DNA from: Eutypa lata
Lineage: Eukaryota > Ascomycota > Sordariomycetes > Xylariales > Diatrypaceae
Assembly (NCBI GenBank): GCA_022661535.1
Contig: JAKULF010000006.1
Span: 1,235,001 to 1,299,000, forward strand
Reading direction: 5' to 3'
DNA: 64,000 nt
The notes under the pieces are model-generated. The model had not been told where the DNA came from. It made no database searches and worked only from the letters and a program-made list of their open reading frames with translations. A program made the translations under genes and the position numbers. Positions within the stretch are counted from its first letter, which is position 1; each line of letters opens with the position of its first letter. Of the stretch, positions 13,001-24,847 are shown piece after piece.

Positions 13001-14944
13001 GTTCTTTTTTATTAAATAATTACTTTTAATTACTTTTAAATAAGTTTTTTAAATATTTATTTTAATAATTATTAAAATTAATTATTAATTTTATACGTAT
13101 ATATTATATAAATAATAAATAATTATTAAGTTTTATATATTTAATTAAGTTTAAAAAATTAAAAAATCAAATTCGTAAGTTATATATAAAAGTTCGTCGT
13201 TTATTTTAATATTTAAGTAATTTAATACGTAAAATATTATTACGTTTTTTTCGTTTATATTACTTTAAGCTTTTATATATTTATATAAGTTTTCGTTTTT
13301 TTATATAAATTACTTTGTTTTTTTCTTTTTTATGCATCGATTTTTGCATTTTTCGTTAATGTTTCGTAATCGTTAAAATCTTAATATAAGTTTTTTTCGT
13401 TATTAAATTATTAAATTTAAATTATTTAATTTTTTATTATCGTATTATTATTATTACGATGTTTTTTTGCTTTAATACCGCGTATATTTCGCTTATCGTA
13501 ATCGAATATCTTTATATAATTTACTTTGAAATCGTTATAATAAACTTAAATTTTTATAAAAGCGAAATAATAAAGTTTTATCATGTTTTTTTTAAAAAAG
13601 TTTTTTTCGTTTTAACGATTACGTTTTAATAGCGTTAAGTTATATCGAATTTAATAAAATTAATAATAATAATAATAATAAGCTTTAAATAAAAAATTAT
13701 TTCGATAAATAAAGTTATAAGTATAAATAAAGTTATAATATTTTATATTATTATTTATAATAAATTTTATTTTTTATATTATTTAATAATTTTTTAAAAA
13801 AGTTAATTTAATGAATTATTTCGTTAAAGTTAAAACGATTTATTATCGAAACGAAAACATTATATAACGCGTTATTTATTTTATTTTTTAAAGTTATTAT
13901 TCGTAAATACTTAAATTAATTATATTAATTTATATATTTAATAAATTCGTTAATAAATTTAACGAAAAATTTCAAGCTTTATGTTAAGCTTTAAAGTTTT
14001 TTATAAGTTAATAATATTGCGTTTATTATAATATAAACTTAATTAAAGTAAATTAATATCTCGCTAGCGTTACGTTAATTAATCGATTACTTTTTAACGT
14101 TATTTAAATTAATTATTATAATGTTTATTATATTTTAAATTTAAATAAAAGGGTTATTATTAAAGTATTAAATTACGAATAAAACGCAGTTTTTCGTTAT
14201 TAAATAAAACCGTTTATTAATAAAGAACTTAATATTAATATATAACTTTTAATTAATGTATTTCTTTTAACGATTTTCGAATAATTTAACGTTTTTTTTA
14301 AATATAAAAAAATTCTTACTTTTAAATCGTTTAATTAAAATAAGATCGTATTATTTTTAAAACGCTTGCGATATAAAACTTAATGTTTATATAAAAAGTT
14401 AAGTAAAATATATTATATTAAGTTAAGTTATTATTAATATATAAACGATTAAAGTAATTAATTACGTAAGAAAATCGATTTAAGTTATAAGATAAATTTA
14501 AATTAAAATTTTTTAAAGATTATTAAGCTTATACTTCGTTAATATTACGTTAAAATTTTTTATTTTATATTTCGTTTTATTATCGTTAATTTAACGTTTA
14601 TATTTAACGATTTTACGGTTTAATTTCTTTATGTAATTATTAAACGTTATTATAACGCGTTTTTAAAAATTCTTTTAATCGTTATTTACGTTTAAGGAAT
14701 TTTAAATCGTTATATAATTGCTTTAAACGTTTTTTATTATATAAAATAAAAAATAAAAATATAAAGAAATATTAATAATAATAATAATAGTTTTTTTATT
14801 ATTACTAAAAGTTAATTTTATAACGAAGAAATAATGTTTTAATATTACTACGTTTTTAATGAAAAAAAAACTTAAAATAATAATTAAATTAATTGTTTTT
14901 TTTAAATAAATATAATAAATTATTATAATATTAAATAACTTTAT

Positions 14945-15072
14945 ATAATAAATAAATATATTATTATTATATAAGAAAACAAAAAGTTTAAGTTATAAAT
15001 GCCGTTTCGTTAACTTATATACGACGTTATAAAGCCGTAATTATAACTTTAAATTAATCTTTAATATTATAA
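14945..15072 (+). repeat. Dispersed direct repeat B, copy 2
   Basis: Second copy of the repeat at about 12,857-13,000, same orientation. Confidence 0.65.
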
Positions 15073-15075
15073 TAT

Positions 15076-15131
15076 ATTTAAAGTATTTATTTTTATTATT
15101 TAAAGCATTATATATATTTTACTTATTAATA
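15076..15131 (+). repeat. Dispersed direct repeat C, copy 2
   Basis: Copy of about 3,943-3,997. It lies directly after the right copy of repeat B and before the right inverted-repeat arm, so the ends of the AT block share several repeats in mixed orientation. Confidence 0.5.
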
Positions 15132-15509
15132 TATATATATATATATTATTTAAAAGTTTATAATTTTAATAATATAAAATAAAGAAATATATATTATATA
15201 TTTTATTTATTTATTTATATTTTTAAATTCTTTTAAAAGATTTTATAAAATTAAAATATTTTTTTAAATCGATATTATTTTATTTTATATATAATAACTT
15301 TTTAATTTTTTATAAGAAATATCTTCATTAATATATTTTAATAAATTTTAAAATGATAAAATTTTATATAAATTTTTATATTAAATAATAAAATAATAAA
15401 AATTATCAATAACGATTTATATAAAATTTTATTAACCGTTATAATGTAAAGAAATATAATCTTTTATAAGCTTCGAAAACTTTTTTTCGATTTTTAAAAT
15501 TAATAAAAG

Positions 15510-15905
15510 TTTACTTTATAACTTATAACTTATTACGTTAAATTTAAAGAATTTAATTAAAGAATTTAATTAAGGTTAAAAGTAATTAATAATAATAATA
15601 TTATTTAAATTATTATAATATTTTCTTTTATTTATAAACTTTATAATAAATTATATATTATAATAATTTAAATGTTTAAAAAATTCGAAGAATTTAAATT
15701 ATAAAATTTAAATCTTTTTATTATATATCGAAATTTAAACTTTAAGTTTTATAAATTTATTATTACGTATTACGAATTTTATAAATTTAATTATTATATT
15801 ATAAGCGTTTTATATTAATTATTATAAGTTTAAAAGTTATAAATTATAAATAATTAAAGTTAAATAACTTATAAAATTTAAAAAATATATTTAATTAAAT
15901 AAATA
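15510..15905 (-). repeat. Right arm of the long inverted repeat (pairs with about 2,780-3,765)
   Basis: Reverse-complement match to the left arm, continuous here but interrupted in the left copy. The two arms enclose about 11.7 kb. They could be the terminal inverted repeats of a large DNA element or two copies of one element in opposite orientation. The similarity was read by eye; identity was not computed. Confidence 0.6.
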
Positions 15906-18900
15906 AATTTCTTTTTGAAATTAATTAAGTCGTTAATATTATTTTAACTCGTTTAATTTCCTTATTAAGTTAAATTTAATTAATTTTAATATAAAGTTTT
16001 ATATTAATTATTTAAACTTTATAAATTTTATTTTTATTTTAAATTTAACGATTAATTTTTAAATAATTTAAAATAAAGAATTCTTCGATTTTAATTATTA
16101 TTAATATTTATTATTAATTTTATTTTTATTTTTATTTTAAATTTTAAGTTTTATTTTAAATTACTTTAAAATAAATAACTTATTAAATTTAATTTAATAA
16201 TATATTATAATAAATAAATTAAATTATAATTACGAATTATATATTAATTTTTATATTTTAAATGTTATACGTAACATTTTAAAACACTTTTAATATTTAC
16301 TTTTTTATTATTATTATAAATCGTTATTAAAGCACTTTATTTATTAATACGCCTTTTTATATTAATAAGTAATTAATTTCTTTAAAACTTTAAAAAACTT
16401 AAAAAATTAAATTATAAATTTATTAAAATCGAACTTTTAACTTTCGTATTTATTTTCGTAATTTAATTACTTAATTATCGGCTTTATTTATATTATAATA
16501 TCGATAACTTTATTCGTATATATACGTTTAAGGTTTAATTAAACTATTACTTATTAATAAATCCTTTAATTTTATATATAAAACTTATTATATTATTAAT
16601 TAATGCGTTATTAATTATATAAAGCGAAATAAAATTTAAAACTTTTAACTTTAAAAATAATAAAAAATCTTAATTAAAAGTTATTAATTATTAATTTCTT
16701 TTTTTATATTATATATTATAAATATTAAAAAAAATAATTAATAAAAACGAATTTATTTAATAAAAGCCGAGTTAATTTAAAAGTCGCTTTAAATTTTTCG
16801 AATTAAATATTAAAAAAAAAGCTTTTAAATTAAATAAATGCGATAATTATAAAAACAATGCCGCGATAATAAAAAGTTTTAAAAAACAACGATTTTTTTC
16901 TTTTATAACGAAAGTTTAATAAGCATTATTCTTTTATTACTTTAATTTATTTAATTTATTTATTAATTAATATATTTTTTTATTTTTTAAACGACTTTTA
17001 AATTAACTTTAAACTTAACTTCGTTACGAATTCGTTAAAAACCTTTCGATTAAAAGGTTTAATAAAGTTATTTATTAAATCTTTATTCGTTTTAATATAT
17101 TAAACTTTAATATAATTATTATTATAACATTTAAAGTTATATATTTAATTTTCGTTATATAACGAATAATAATCGTTTAAAGTTTCGAGATTTATATAAT
17201 AAAAACATTTATTATATAAAATATATAACTTATAATCGATTTGTTTAAATTAAAATTATTATCGTAATTAAAATTAATTATTTTAAATAATTTAAAATTG
17301 TTATATTTATAATATAAATGTTTTTTATTTAAAGTTTAATATTAAATTAATAAGTTTATAATATTATTTATATATTTCAATAAACGTTTAATATGATTTA
17401 TATACTTCGATAACGATTTATTTATAAATCGAGCTTAAATAAACGTTATATAAGTTATATTAAGTTTAATTATATAATTTAAAAAGTTAAACCTTTTAAT
17501 TAAATTTATATATTTAAATATTTCGTTTTTAATAATAATTATTTTAATAATAACTTTTATAAACTTCGTAAAACGTTTTTTATTTACGTTAAATAATAAA
17601 AGATTATTAACGTATAAAGTTATAATATTATTTATTTTAAGATTTAAATAAATAACGTCGTTTAATATTAAAGTTATAAAGTTTAATTATTTTAAAATAA
17701 CTTTAATTTTTACTTATTAAGTTATATTAATTTATTTAAGTTTATATAAAGAATTTATTAATTAAATAATATAATTTAAGTTATATTTATAATTTTTCTT
17801 TTTAAAATATACGTTAAAGTACTTTTTTAATAACGAAAATATCTTTATAAATAACTTTTCTTTTAATTTATTATTAAAATACGTTATAATAAAGTTTATT
17901 TATATAATATATTAATTATATAAAGTTACGAAAATTATAAAACTTTATTTATATATAACTTAAGTTATAATTACGATAATTTCGTTATAATTAATTTTTA
18001 AAATATAACGCTTTTTATATATATATATAAGTTTATAAATTATAAGTTTTATTATTATTTAAATTATTTAATTAAAAATTAAATAATTTATAAAATAAAT
18101 TTTTAATTTTATATTTTATTAAATAAAATTTAAACTTAAAAACTTTAAATTATAATTATTATATTATAAGTTTATTATATTAAAAACTTATACTTTATTT
18201 ATTTATTTATAATTAATTTTAAAAGTAAATAATTAAAGTTATTATTATTTAAATTATTTAAATTTAAAAGTTTAAAAATTTATAAGTTATTTTATAAATT
18301 TATAAACTTTATTATAAATTTATAAATTATAAAGTTATAAGTTTATAAATTATAAAGTTATAAATTATAAATTATAAAATAATAAAATAATAAATAACTT
18401 ATAAGTTTATAAAATTAAATAAAATTAAGTTTAAAAAAATTAAATATATAAATTAAAAAAAATATATTTAATTAATTACAATTATAAATTATATATATAT
18501 ATTTTTCAAAATAAATATATTTAATTAAAAGTTATTATAATAATAAATATATATTTTTAATATATTTAACGATTATTTAATTATTTAAATAATAATTACG
18601 TAATTAATAACGTAAATTAATAATATAATTAAATAATTTAAACTTAATATAAAATAACTTTTAATTAAAATAAAACGATTAATTTAAAAATTAATAATAT
18701 ATTTATTATTTATAATTTAATAATTAAAAATAACTTTTATATTTTATATTATTATAAAATAATAATTTCTTTTTTAATTATTTACGTTTAATTTTTTAAA
18801 ATGTATTATTTAAATTTAAAGTTAATTATATTCGAAGTTATTTAAATAATTATTATTATTTATTTTATAATCGTTAATATAATCGAAACTTTAACGATTA

Positions 18901-19548
18901 AAATAATTAAAAGCGTAACTGTCGAAGTTAAAGCTACGACTTAAGTAATAACAGCTATATAGCGGCGATTATAACTTTTATCTTATACATTTATAGCTCG
19001 CTTGAACTTATTTGTTACGACCGTTTAACAAGCGAAGAGCTCCCGGTTAAAGCTAGCAGTTTGTATGTACGTACATACGCGTAAGAAGAAACCACACGCT
19101 TCTTGTCACGTGTATCTAAATATGCATTTGGCTGTAGTATTTTTAAACCATGCTAGTGATGCCTGCGGTTATTGTTACCAAGGCCGCCCCAAGTGCGGTG
19201 GCTTATGCTTAATGAGAACGGCAAAGTGACCGAGTGGTGCGGTTGGTTTTAGCTATCTGTATGTCAGACTGTTGTGACACATGTATGAAGCGGGGATTGA
19301 CCAGTCACGACGATTTAACAGAATACGTATGATCATGAATATAGAGAACTTGACCATCGGCCATGAAAACTACCTTGTTTCAATACTAACTACTTCGCAG
19401 GTCTTAGTCATTCCGCGTTCCTGTTCATCAATTGGTCTGTACCCTGCTGAGATGGTGGCCCCGGGGGATTCACCGTACCAGATCCTACACAACACAATGC
19501 CTACATACTAAGAAAACTGTCCCAACCACCGCCTCGGCCCTCTTTAGC
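18901..19548. other. Transition from AT block to genic DNA
   Basis: Base composition returns to normal over this stretch. No gene is recognisable. It contains a perfect 16-bp palindrome, GTATGTACGTACATAC, at about 19,063-19,078. The frame at 19,281-19,511 shows no recognisable motif. Confidence 0.5.
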
Positions 19549-20848
19549 CTACTCTTCAGCAGCTAGCGCCTCTCTCCGGCTCTTACCCTGAGGGTCGACG
19601 TAAGGCTTCTCACCCAGACTCACAGCACGAGACCCGGCCCTCTCCCCGAGGTCCGAAAACAGGTAATCAGGGGTCGCAGCGTGATACGTGCTTCTATTAT
19701 CCCAGATGGCCATGTCGTTCACATTCTCCCACCGGTGGCGCAGCTGCAGGTCGTGGTTCTCGCAGATGAGCTGCATGAACCACTGCAGGAAGTGCTGCGA
19801 CTCGGGCTCGTGGAGGCCGTGGATCATCTTCACGTGGTGGCCGATGGCGTACACGCTCTTCCAGCCCGTCACCGGGTTCGTGCGGATGACGGGGTGCACG
19901 GCCTCGAGCACCTCGCCGATGTTCTCGGGCGCGCCCCGCGCGCCTTTGTACACAGTGTAAGTGCTCTTCTCAGTTGGTTCGGAGAACGAGGGACGCGCGC
20001 AGTAGGCCGTTAGTGTGTCCAGGAAGCTGCGAAGCGGCTTCGAGATCCGGTCGTAGAGCTCGTAGCCCGAGGCCCAGAGGGTGTCTATCGCGGGTTAGAT
20101 CAATAAATTCAGTATGTAGAAGGGGGTGAGTGTCGGGAATTGTCATACCTCCTCCTGTCTTCGGTAGCTGTGTCATGCGTAGTAGCGAGTAGTCGCTAGG
20201 GATGGGCTCGAATATGATATCCGAGTGCCACTGCTTCCTCTGACTCTGTGTCTTGACGATGCTCAGGTACCGATGTAGTTGGATTTTCTTGGCCCCCTCG
20301 GACGATATGACGCTGATCTCGTTGTCGCCACCTCCGTGCTCGCGTTCCGCGTTGATGACTGGGTGGACGTGTAGCTTTGAAGTGTCTGGCTTGCCGGATA
20401 GCTCGCCTAGTCTTTGCACCAGTTCTTTCTGTAGGTCATTGGTCATACTGTCCTGCTTGCGGAAAAACACAACTCCTCGCTGGGCGACTGAGTGCTCATT
20501 GGTTAGCTTAGAGGCCCTCGTGGTTTAGTACCATGTCTCTGTTTGCTTACTTGTAATAGCAAGATCTCGGAGCAATTCATCCGAGTTCGGTGCTTGTATC
20601 CATGCGGCTAAGTCGACATCTACGAATTCTCTCCCAATTATGGGAGTGACTTCGAACTGTTGGAAGTGGTCAAGAGCGCCGCTTAGCTTCAGGGGTTCCT
20701 TGTGGCCGGTCTCTAGCTTCGGGAGTGTCTCCAATGGCGTAGCCCCGACTGCATATCCATTGCTTTTTGTCTCTTGCTCCTTGGTGGGAACTGTCTCTTT
20801 GCCACTCTCCACTACGGGGACGGCTACTTCAGTTGCTGATGGCGACAT
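19549..20848 (-). CDS. TauD/TfdA-family Fe(II)/2-oxoglutarate dioxygenase
   Basis: A three-exon gene: 20848-20551, 20487-20149 and 20084-19549, with introns of 63 and 64 bp. Joined, the exons give 390 residues, a normal length for fungal taurine/sulfonate-type dioxygenases. The conserved block QRGVVFFRKQD follows intron 1. The iron-binding HxD is HSD at about residues 187-189, the distal iron-binding His is about residue 347 (STYHAATPDYL), and an Arg near residue 365 would bind 2-oxoglutarate. Family members oxidise sulfonates or other small substrates with 2-oxoglutarate, O2 and Fe(II); the substrate here is unknown. The N-terminal 60 residues are Thr/Glu/Pro-rich and probably disordered. 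Intron 1 has a GTAAGC donor and a CTAAC branch site. The gene looks intact although it is the first gene beside the AT block. Confidence 0.88.
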
Positions 20849-21747
20849 GTTGATGCTAACGGTTTCTGTAAATTGCTTTGATGGTAATGGAGATTTCGCT
20901 TAGGTTTCGAGATAGACCACTGGATGGGTTAACTGAAGCAAGACCTCTTTTATATACCTTATTCAACTAATGTAAGTCCTGCATTGATGTCGAATGCGTA
21001 TTGGACTACATTACATGTAGCATAAGCTTATGATGCATATGCTTGTGTTACCTAACGTCACGGAGATTACGGCTGTCAGCAAAGAAGAAATCGTTGAATG
21101 TCCTTTAATCCTGCATTCCCATAATCCTATCTGAATCGGATTAAAGATAAAGTCAATCCAATGATTTAATAGAAGTTAATTGATCGTGTATATGCATCAT
21201 ATGTAAGCGGATGTTCCTCTCACTTTCATGGTACATGGCTGTTGCTTCAGTTCTACATGTGCGCCTACTTACTTAAGTAAGCACAGCCGGCTAGCTCGCA
21301 TTGCACTTCTACACGCGACGATGTTCAATTACTATGCTTCTCATTGTAGTTATCTCGTAGTTGAAACGTGTTGATTAGCATTCACCGATCCGTGTCCCGA
21401 TCCGTGTCATCATGGCCGAATTACTCACTCTTACTCTCATTTGAGATGTGGCGCCTTTGAGTTCCTAGTGGTGGCTGGTGGTGGCTGGTGGTGGCTGGTG
21501 GTAGTTGCAAACACTTGGCACTAGCCAACTTTAACTACGATAAAGGTGGTCCGAGCTCCTTGATGATCTTATCCCCGGTTTCTCATAGTCGGTCAAGATT
21601 CATCCCGTCCCTCAAGGGTTATGTTCAGTTTCATACTATCAACAAGCGAGTAAGACGAGTATGGCTCTTCCACCACGGAATGAAGTACCTAAAGCGCAAT
21701 AACATGAAAGTAAGACGATAAGTCATGCTAACTATTGCGCTGATAGG
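20849..21747. other. Intergenic region with a short 9-bp tandem repeat
   Basis: No gene was seen. Four tandem copies of a GGTGGCTGG-type 9-mer lie at about 21,468-21,505. The rest is ordinary promoter-length DNA between divergent genes. Confidence 0.6.
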
Positions 21748-22545
21748 ATGGCTTCCACTTCTCCCGTTCCTCCGACGGCCGTAGCTGCAGAGCCGCTTAC
21801 AGCTCCTACTCGCCGGGGTCGCGGTCGCCCAGCACTTGAACGGCCCCCGATGCCAGCTGAGATGATTGGTCAGGATTCTAGGCTGTGTCTAGGTTGTCGA
21901 ACCTGGAGACTCCGGTCGGATTTCATTCAGAAATTTTCGCCAAGAGACGCAGATAGGTGCACTAATTGCCGCAATCGCGCAAAAGTATGTACATAACTAC
22001 CATGCATCCCGGCTGTTGTGTTTGTGCTTTAACACTTGCTGTAGCAAAATCTTATTAAACGTAAAGAAGCGTCGCTGTCCAGGTCATCTTTCGCCCGCTC
22101 TCTTTCCGCATCTCCGCAGGCCTCTCAACGCATTGCGGCAGCCGCTCTTAATCTTGGTGACGCGTTGAGCTCAGCCCCTGCTAAGGACGGCGACTCGGCT
22201 CGGAGACTTGATCCTCTTCAAAACCTCCGCTTCATTGCACCTAAGAGATCAACCTCGACCCCTACAACATCTCCTGCCGACAAGAGCGAACAGCTGACTC
22301 ACTTCGCCTGTTGTATTTGTCAGATACCGCGGTCCATTGCCGGGAGAGACACCATTCGCTTTACTGCTGATCAGAACGTTTGTATATACTGTTCATACGG
22401 TGCAACGTCTCTAAACCCTACTATCGAGCGGCGATGGTGCTATGGAGGAAGACACGAGGTCGCTCGATCTTCATTCCCAGGTCCAGGTTCACGTCAAGAA
22501 GCTAACTGTCGGTCGTGTCAGCAAAAGCAAAAGCAAAAAACTTGA
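21748..22545 (+). CDS. Small AT-hook protein with several CxxC pairs (unknown function)
   Basis: Two exons, 21748-21984 and 22045-22545, with a 60-bp intron (GTATGT donor, TAG acceptor), join in frame to give 245 residues. A later in-frame acceptor (CAG at about 22,119) is an alternative. The N-terminus has an AT-hook core, RRGRGRPALERPP, which in known proteins binds the minor groove of AT-rich DNA. It is followed by a CLGC...CTNC pair with basic spacing like a zinc ribbon. The C-terminal exon holds CCIC, CIYC, a CYGGRHEV segment and CRSC, so two or more zinc sites are likely. The tail is Lys/Gln-rich. I do not recognise the family; a nuclear DNA-binding role is inferred from the AT-hook and zinc-like pairs. 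The continuous frame across the intron and the preserved Cys pairs argue that it is a real gene. Confidence 0.65.
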
Positions 22546-23299
22546 CCCAGAGAGTCATTGTCCTTGAGAGTAGCGTTCCTGGTCTGCAAGCTCTCTAGTT
22601 TTCCTAACACCTAGCCCGGTTCTCATATGTTACTACGAAGTGTTCGGAGGCTAAACCGGATGGGAACTATACCTCTCCTCATTCAACCAATGTTTAAACA
22701 CACATTCTCAGCTGCTTATCTAATTCTGGGTGAAGTTGGAAGAACTCTGAGATCTCTTACATATGTATTCAGCACACGATCTTACCGCACCACATTAACC
22801 GACTCTTCATTCCACAACTCGAGATCTGTTCACCTTCGTCAACATAACAGTCAACTATGTCTAGCCACATGGTCAATTGGGATCTCTCCAATTGCTGCAA
22901 TGCCAGCGGTGGCAAATCTGCTACTAAGTACATGTCACGTCTAATGTGATAATTTAAGCGAGCAGGCTATGACTAGGTCAGCCTGGTTTGCGGCCCGGAA
23001 AACAGTTTCTGGTAAAACTTATCTACCATCGTCGATGATGGTGCTGTTGCATTCATGAATGGTTTGGCTGTAGGATTGAGAACTCTTGACAGCATATTAT
23101 ATGCATACTGTTGTACGACTTAGACCTCGGTTTGATCTGGGGCCACCTGCAACAAACCGAGTAGGCAGCTAATAAATAAACTAATTACCTAGATTGGAAA
23201 TATCAAGTCTTACCGACACCCCCATTTAGCTGATTCTATTAATGAACGTACAGTGTCATCGCTACACCAAGACATCAACTGAAACCAATCCGAGCCATT
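22546..23299. other. Intergenic region, nothing recognised
   Basis: One 105-codon open frame on the plus strand (22,627-22,944) has no recognisable motif and is probably chance. Confidence 0.5.
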
Positions 23300-24847
23300 T
23301 CACACGGTGAACTCCCTAACCCAACCCTCGATCTTATCCATAGTGCTCTGGGCCTCGTTCAAGGCCTTCAGCTCTAAAGCGCGTTGCTTGTACTTCTCGT
23401 TGGATATAACCATCTCGACCCCACCGCGGATTTGCTCTGGCGATGGCTTCTGCGTGTACAGGCCCAACGCATAGCCGGCCCATGTCGCGCGGTTCGTGGA
23501 CTCGGTTTTGTCCTCAGTGTCGCCCGCTAGCACGAGCGGCACACCATTAACCACGGCATGGCACAACGCGCCGTAGCCCGCGTTCGAGACTATCACGTCC
23601 GCGTGCTCCATGATTGTGTCGTAGTGTAGGTAGTCTGCGATTCGCGCATTGGGCGGCACCTCGCCAAAGCCGTCGGGCACTACGACAATGAGTTAGCAGG
23701 GATGTCTTCTTATTTTTAGGACAACTTTAGGATTGACCTAAAGCTATGAACTCTTGCCACCAAGGCGGAGACGTCAGGTTTATGAACTACAAATGTGAGG
23801 AAGAAGATATGTAAGAAACCGGTACTCACATGTCGCGCCCCGCACACCCAACGCTACTACCACCAGCACCTCATCAGCTCGGTCTGCGAACGCCTTGAGC
23901 GTTGGGATGATAAGGTCGGTATAGTCCAAAGCGACGGTGCCTTGCGAGACGAACACGACTTTCTTCTTCTCTGCCCCCGCGTTAGAGTTGTTCAAAATAT
24001 CAGGCCACCAGTCGGGGAGCGGGTCGTCGGGTCGTGACTGGCGGCGCGGCAAGCAGCCGACGAACTTGATCTTGGGACTTAGGTCGCTGAGTGGGTACTC
24101 CTGTTCAGCGAGGCACATTTGGAGAGTGACATCTGGAGTGGTGAACCAGGTGCTCATTAGATCGGCTCCAGTCTCGGGAAACGTGACCGCTCCAGCCTTA
24201 TGCATCATCTCGGCATTATACTCGAGGCTCGGCCACATTAGGCCTTCGTCCAGGAGTTGCGACAGCATAGCATTGCGTAGGCGCCCGGAGTCGGTCGAGT
24301 CGGGCGGTAGGTTGAGCATATAGGGGCCTGTGTCCACGCTGCGCACCGAAAGATGGGCCGCGCTCAGCCCAATGGTGCGGGGAAATGCGCCCACACCCTC
24401 GTTCTCGGCACTGCCGAACCCACGTGGCGCAGGCCGGCCCCACTTGAACGGCATGATACCGACGGAGCACAATTCAGTCATGATGATAATTTGGCGGCTC
24501 GGGTCAGTCCGCTCTCGGACCCCCGCAAGAACTTCCTCCAGGTTGTCGGTACGGGCCGGGATGGCAGCGAGGAAAAGGTTCTTGATGGAAAAGGCCACAC
24601 GGGCCATGCTCTGAGGCATCATCTTCACTTTGATTAGGTCCTCGGGGTTCACTAGATCAAGCAGCCCCGGCGCCTCGGCGAACTCGGCACCCATAACATC
24701 AATCCTGTCCTTGAAGTGCTTGCTGGTATGCACTACTACATCATAGCCACGGTTAATCATTTCGTGAGCCACCTTGAGCAGCGGGTTCGTATGCCCTTCG
24801 CCGGGAAAGGCTGTAAAAAAGAGGAGTGGCTTCTTGGTCTCCTCCAT
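23300..24847 (-). CDS. UDP-glycosyltransferase (MGT/UGT type, GT1 family)
   Basis: Two exons, 24847-23830 and 23679-23300, with a 150-bp intron (GTGAGT donor, GCTAAC branch site), encode 465 residues. The N-terminal acceptor-binding half opens with FFTAFPGEGHTNPLL, including the catalytic His region of GT1 enzymes. The C-terminal half has VVFVSQGTVALD, the SNAGYGALCHAVVNGVPLV nucleotide-sugar signature and an AGDTEDK motif typical of fungal and bacterial macrolide-type glycosyltransferases. Such enzymes move a sugar from a UDP-sugar to a small lipophilic acceptor. The acceptor is unknown. Its neighbours are a dioxygenase and the remains of an oxidase and a polyketide synthase, which suggests tailoring of a polyketide. 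The reading frame is intact, in contrast to the dead genes downstream. Confidence 0.88.

Larger units (their letters stand above)
2141..18900. repeat. AT-rich RIP-mutated isochore, gene-free
   Basis: About 16.8 kb of extremely AT-rich sequence without any gene-like reading frame. The remaining C and G sit mostly in CpG, GC or CTT/AAG contexts. CpA and TpG are very rare and TpA is very common. That is the pattern left by repeat-induced point mutation in filamentous ascomycetes, which converts CpA to TpA. The original content was presumably transposable elements: inverted and direct repeats survive inside (separate entries), but no transposase or reverse transcriptase motif is readable. The edges are abrupt at about 2,140 and more gradual at 18,850-18,950. 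Confidence 0.85.
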
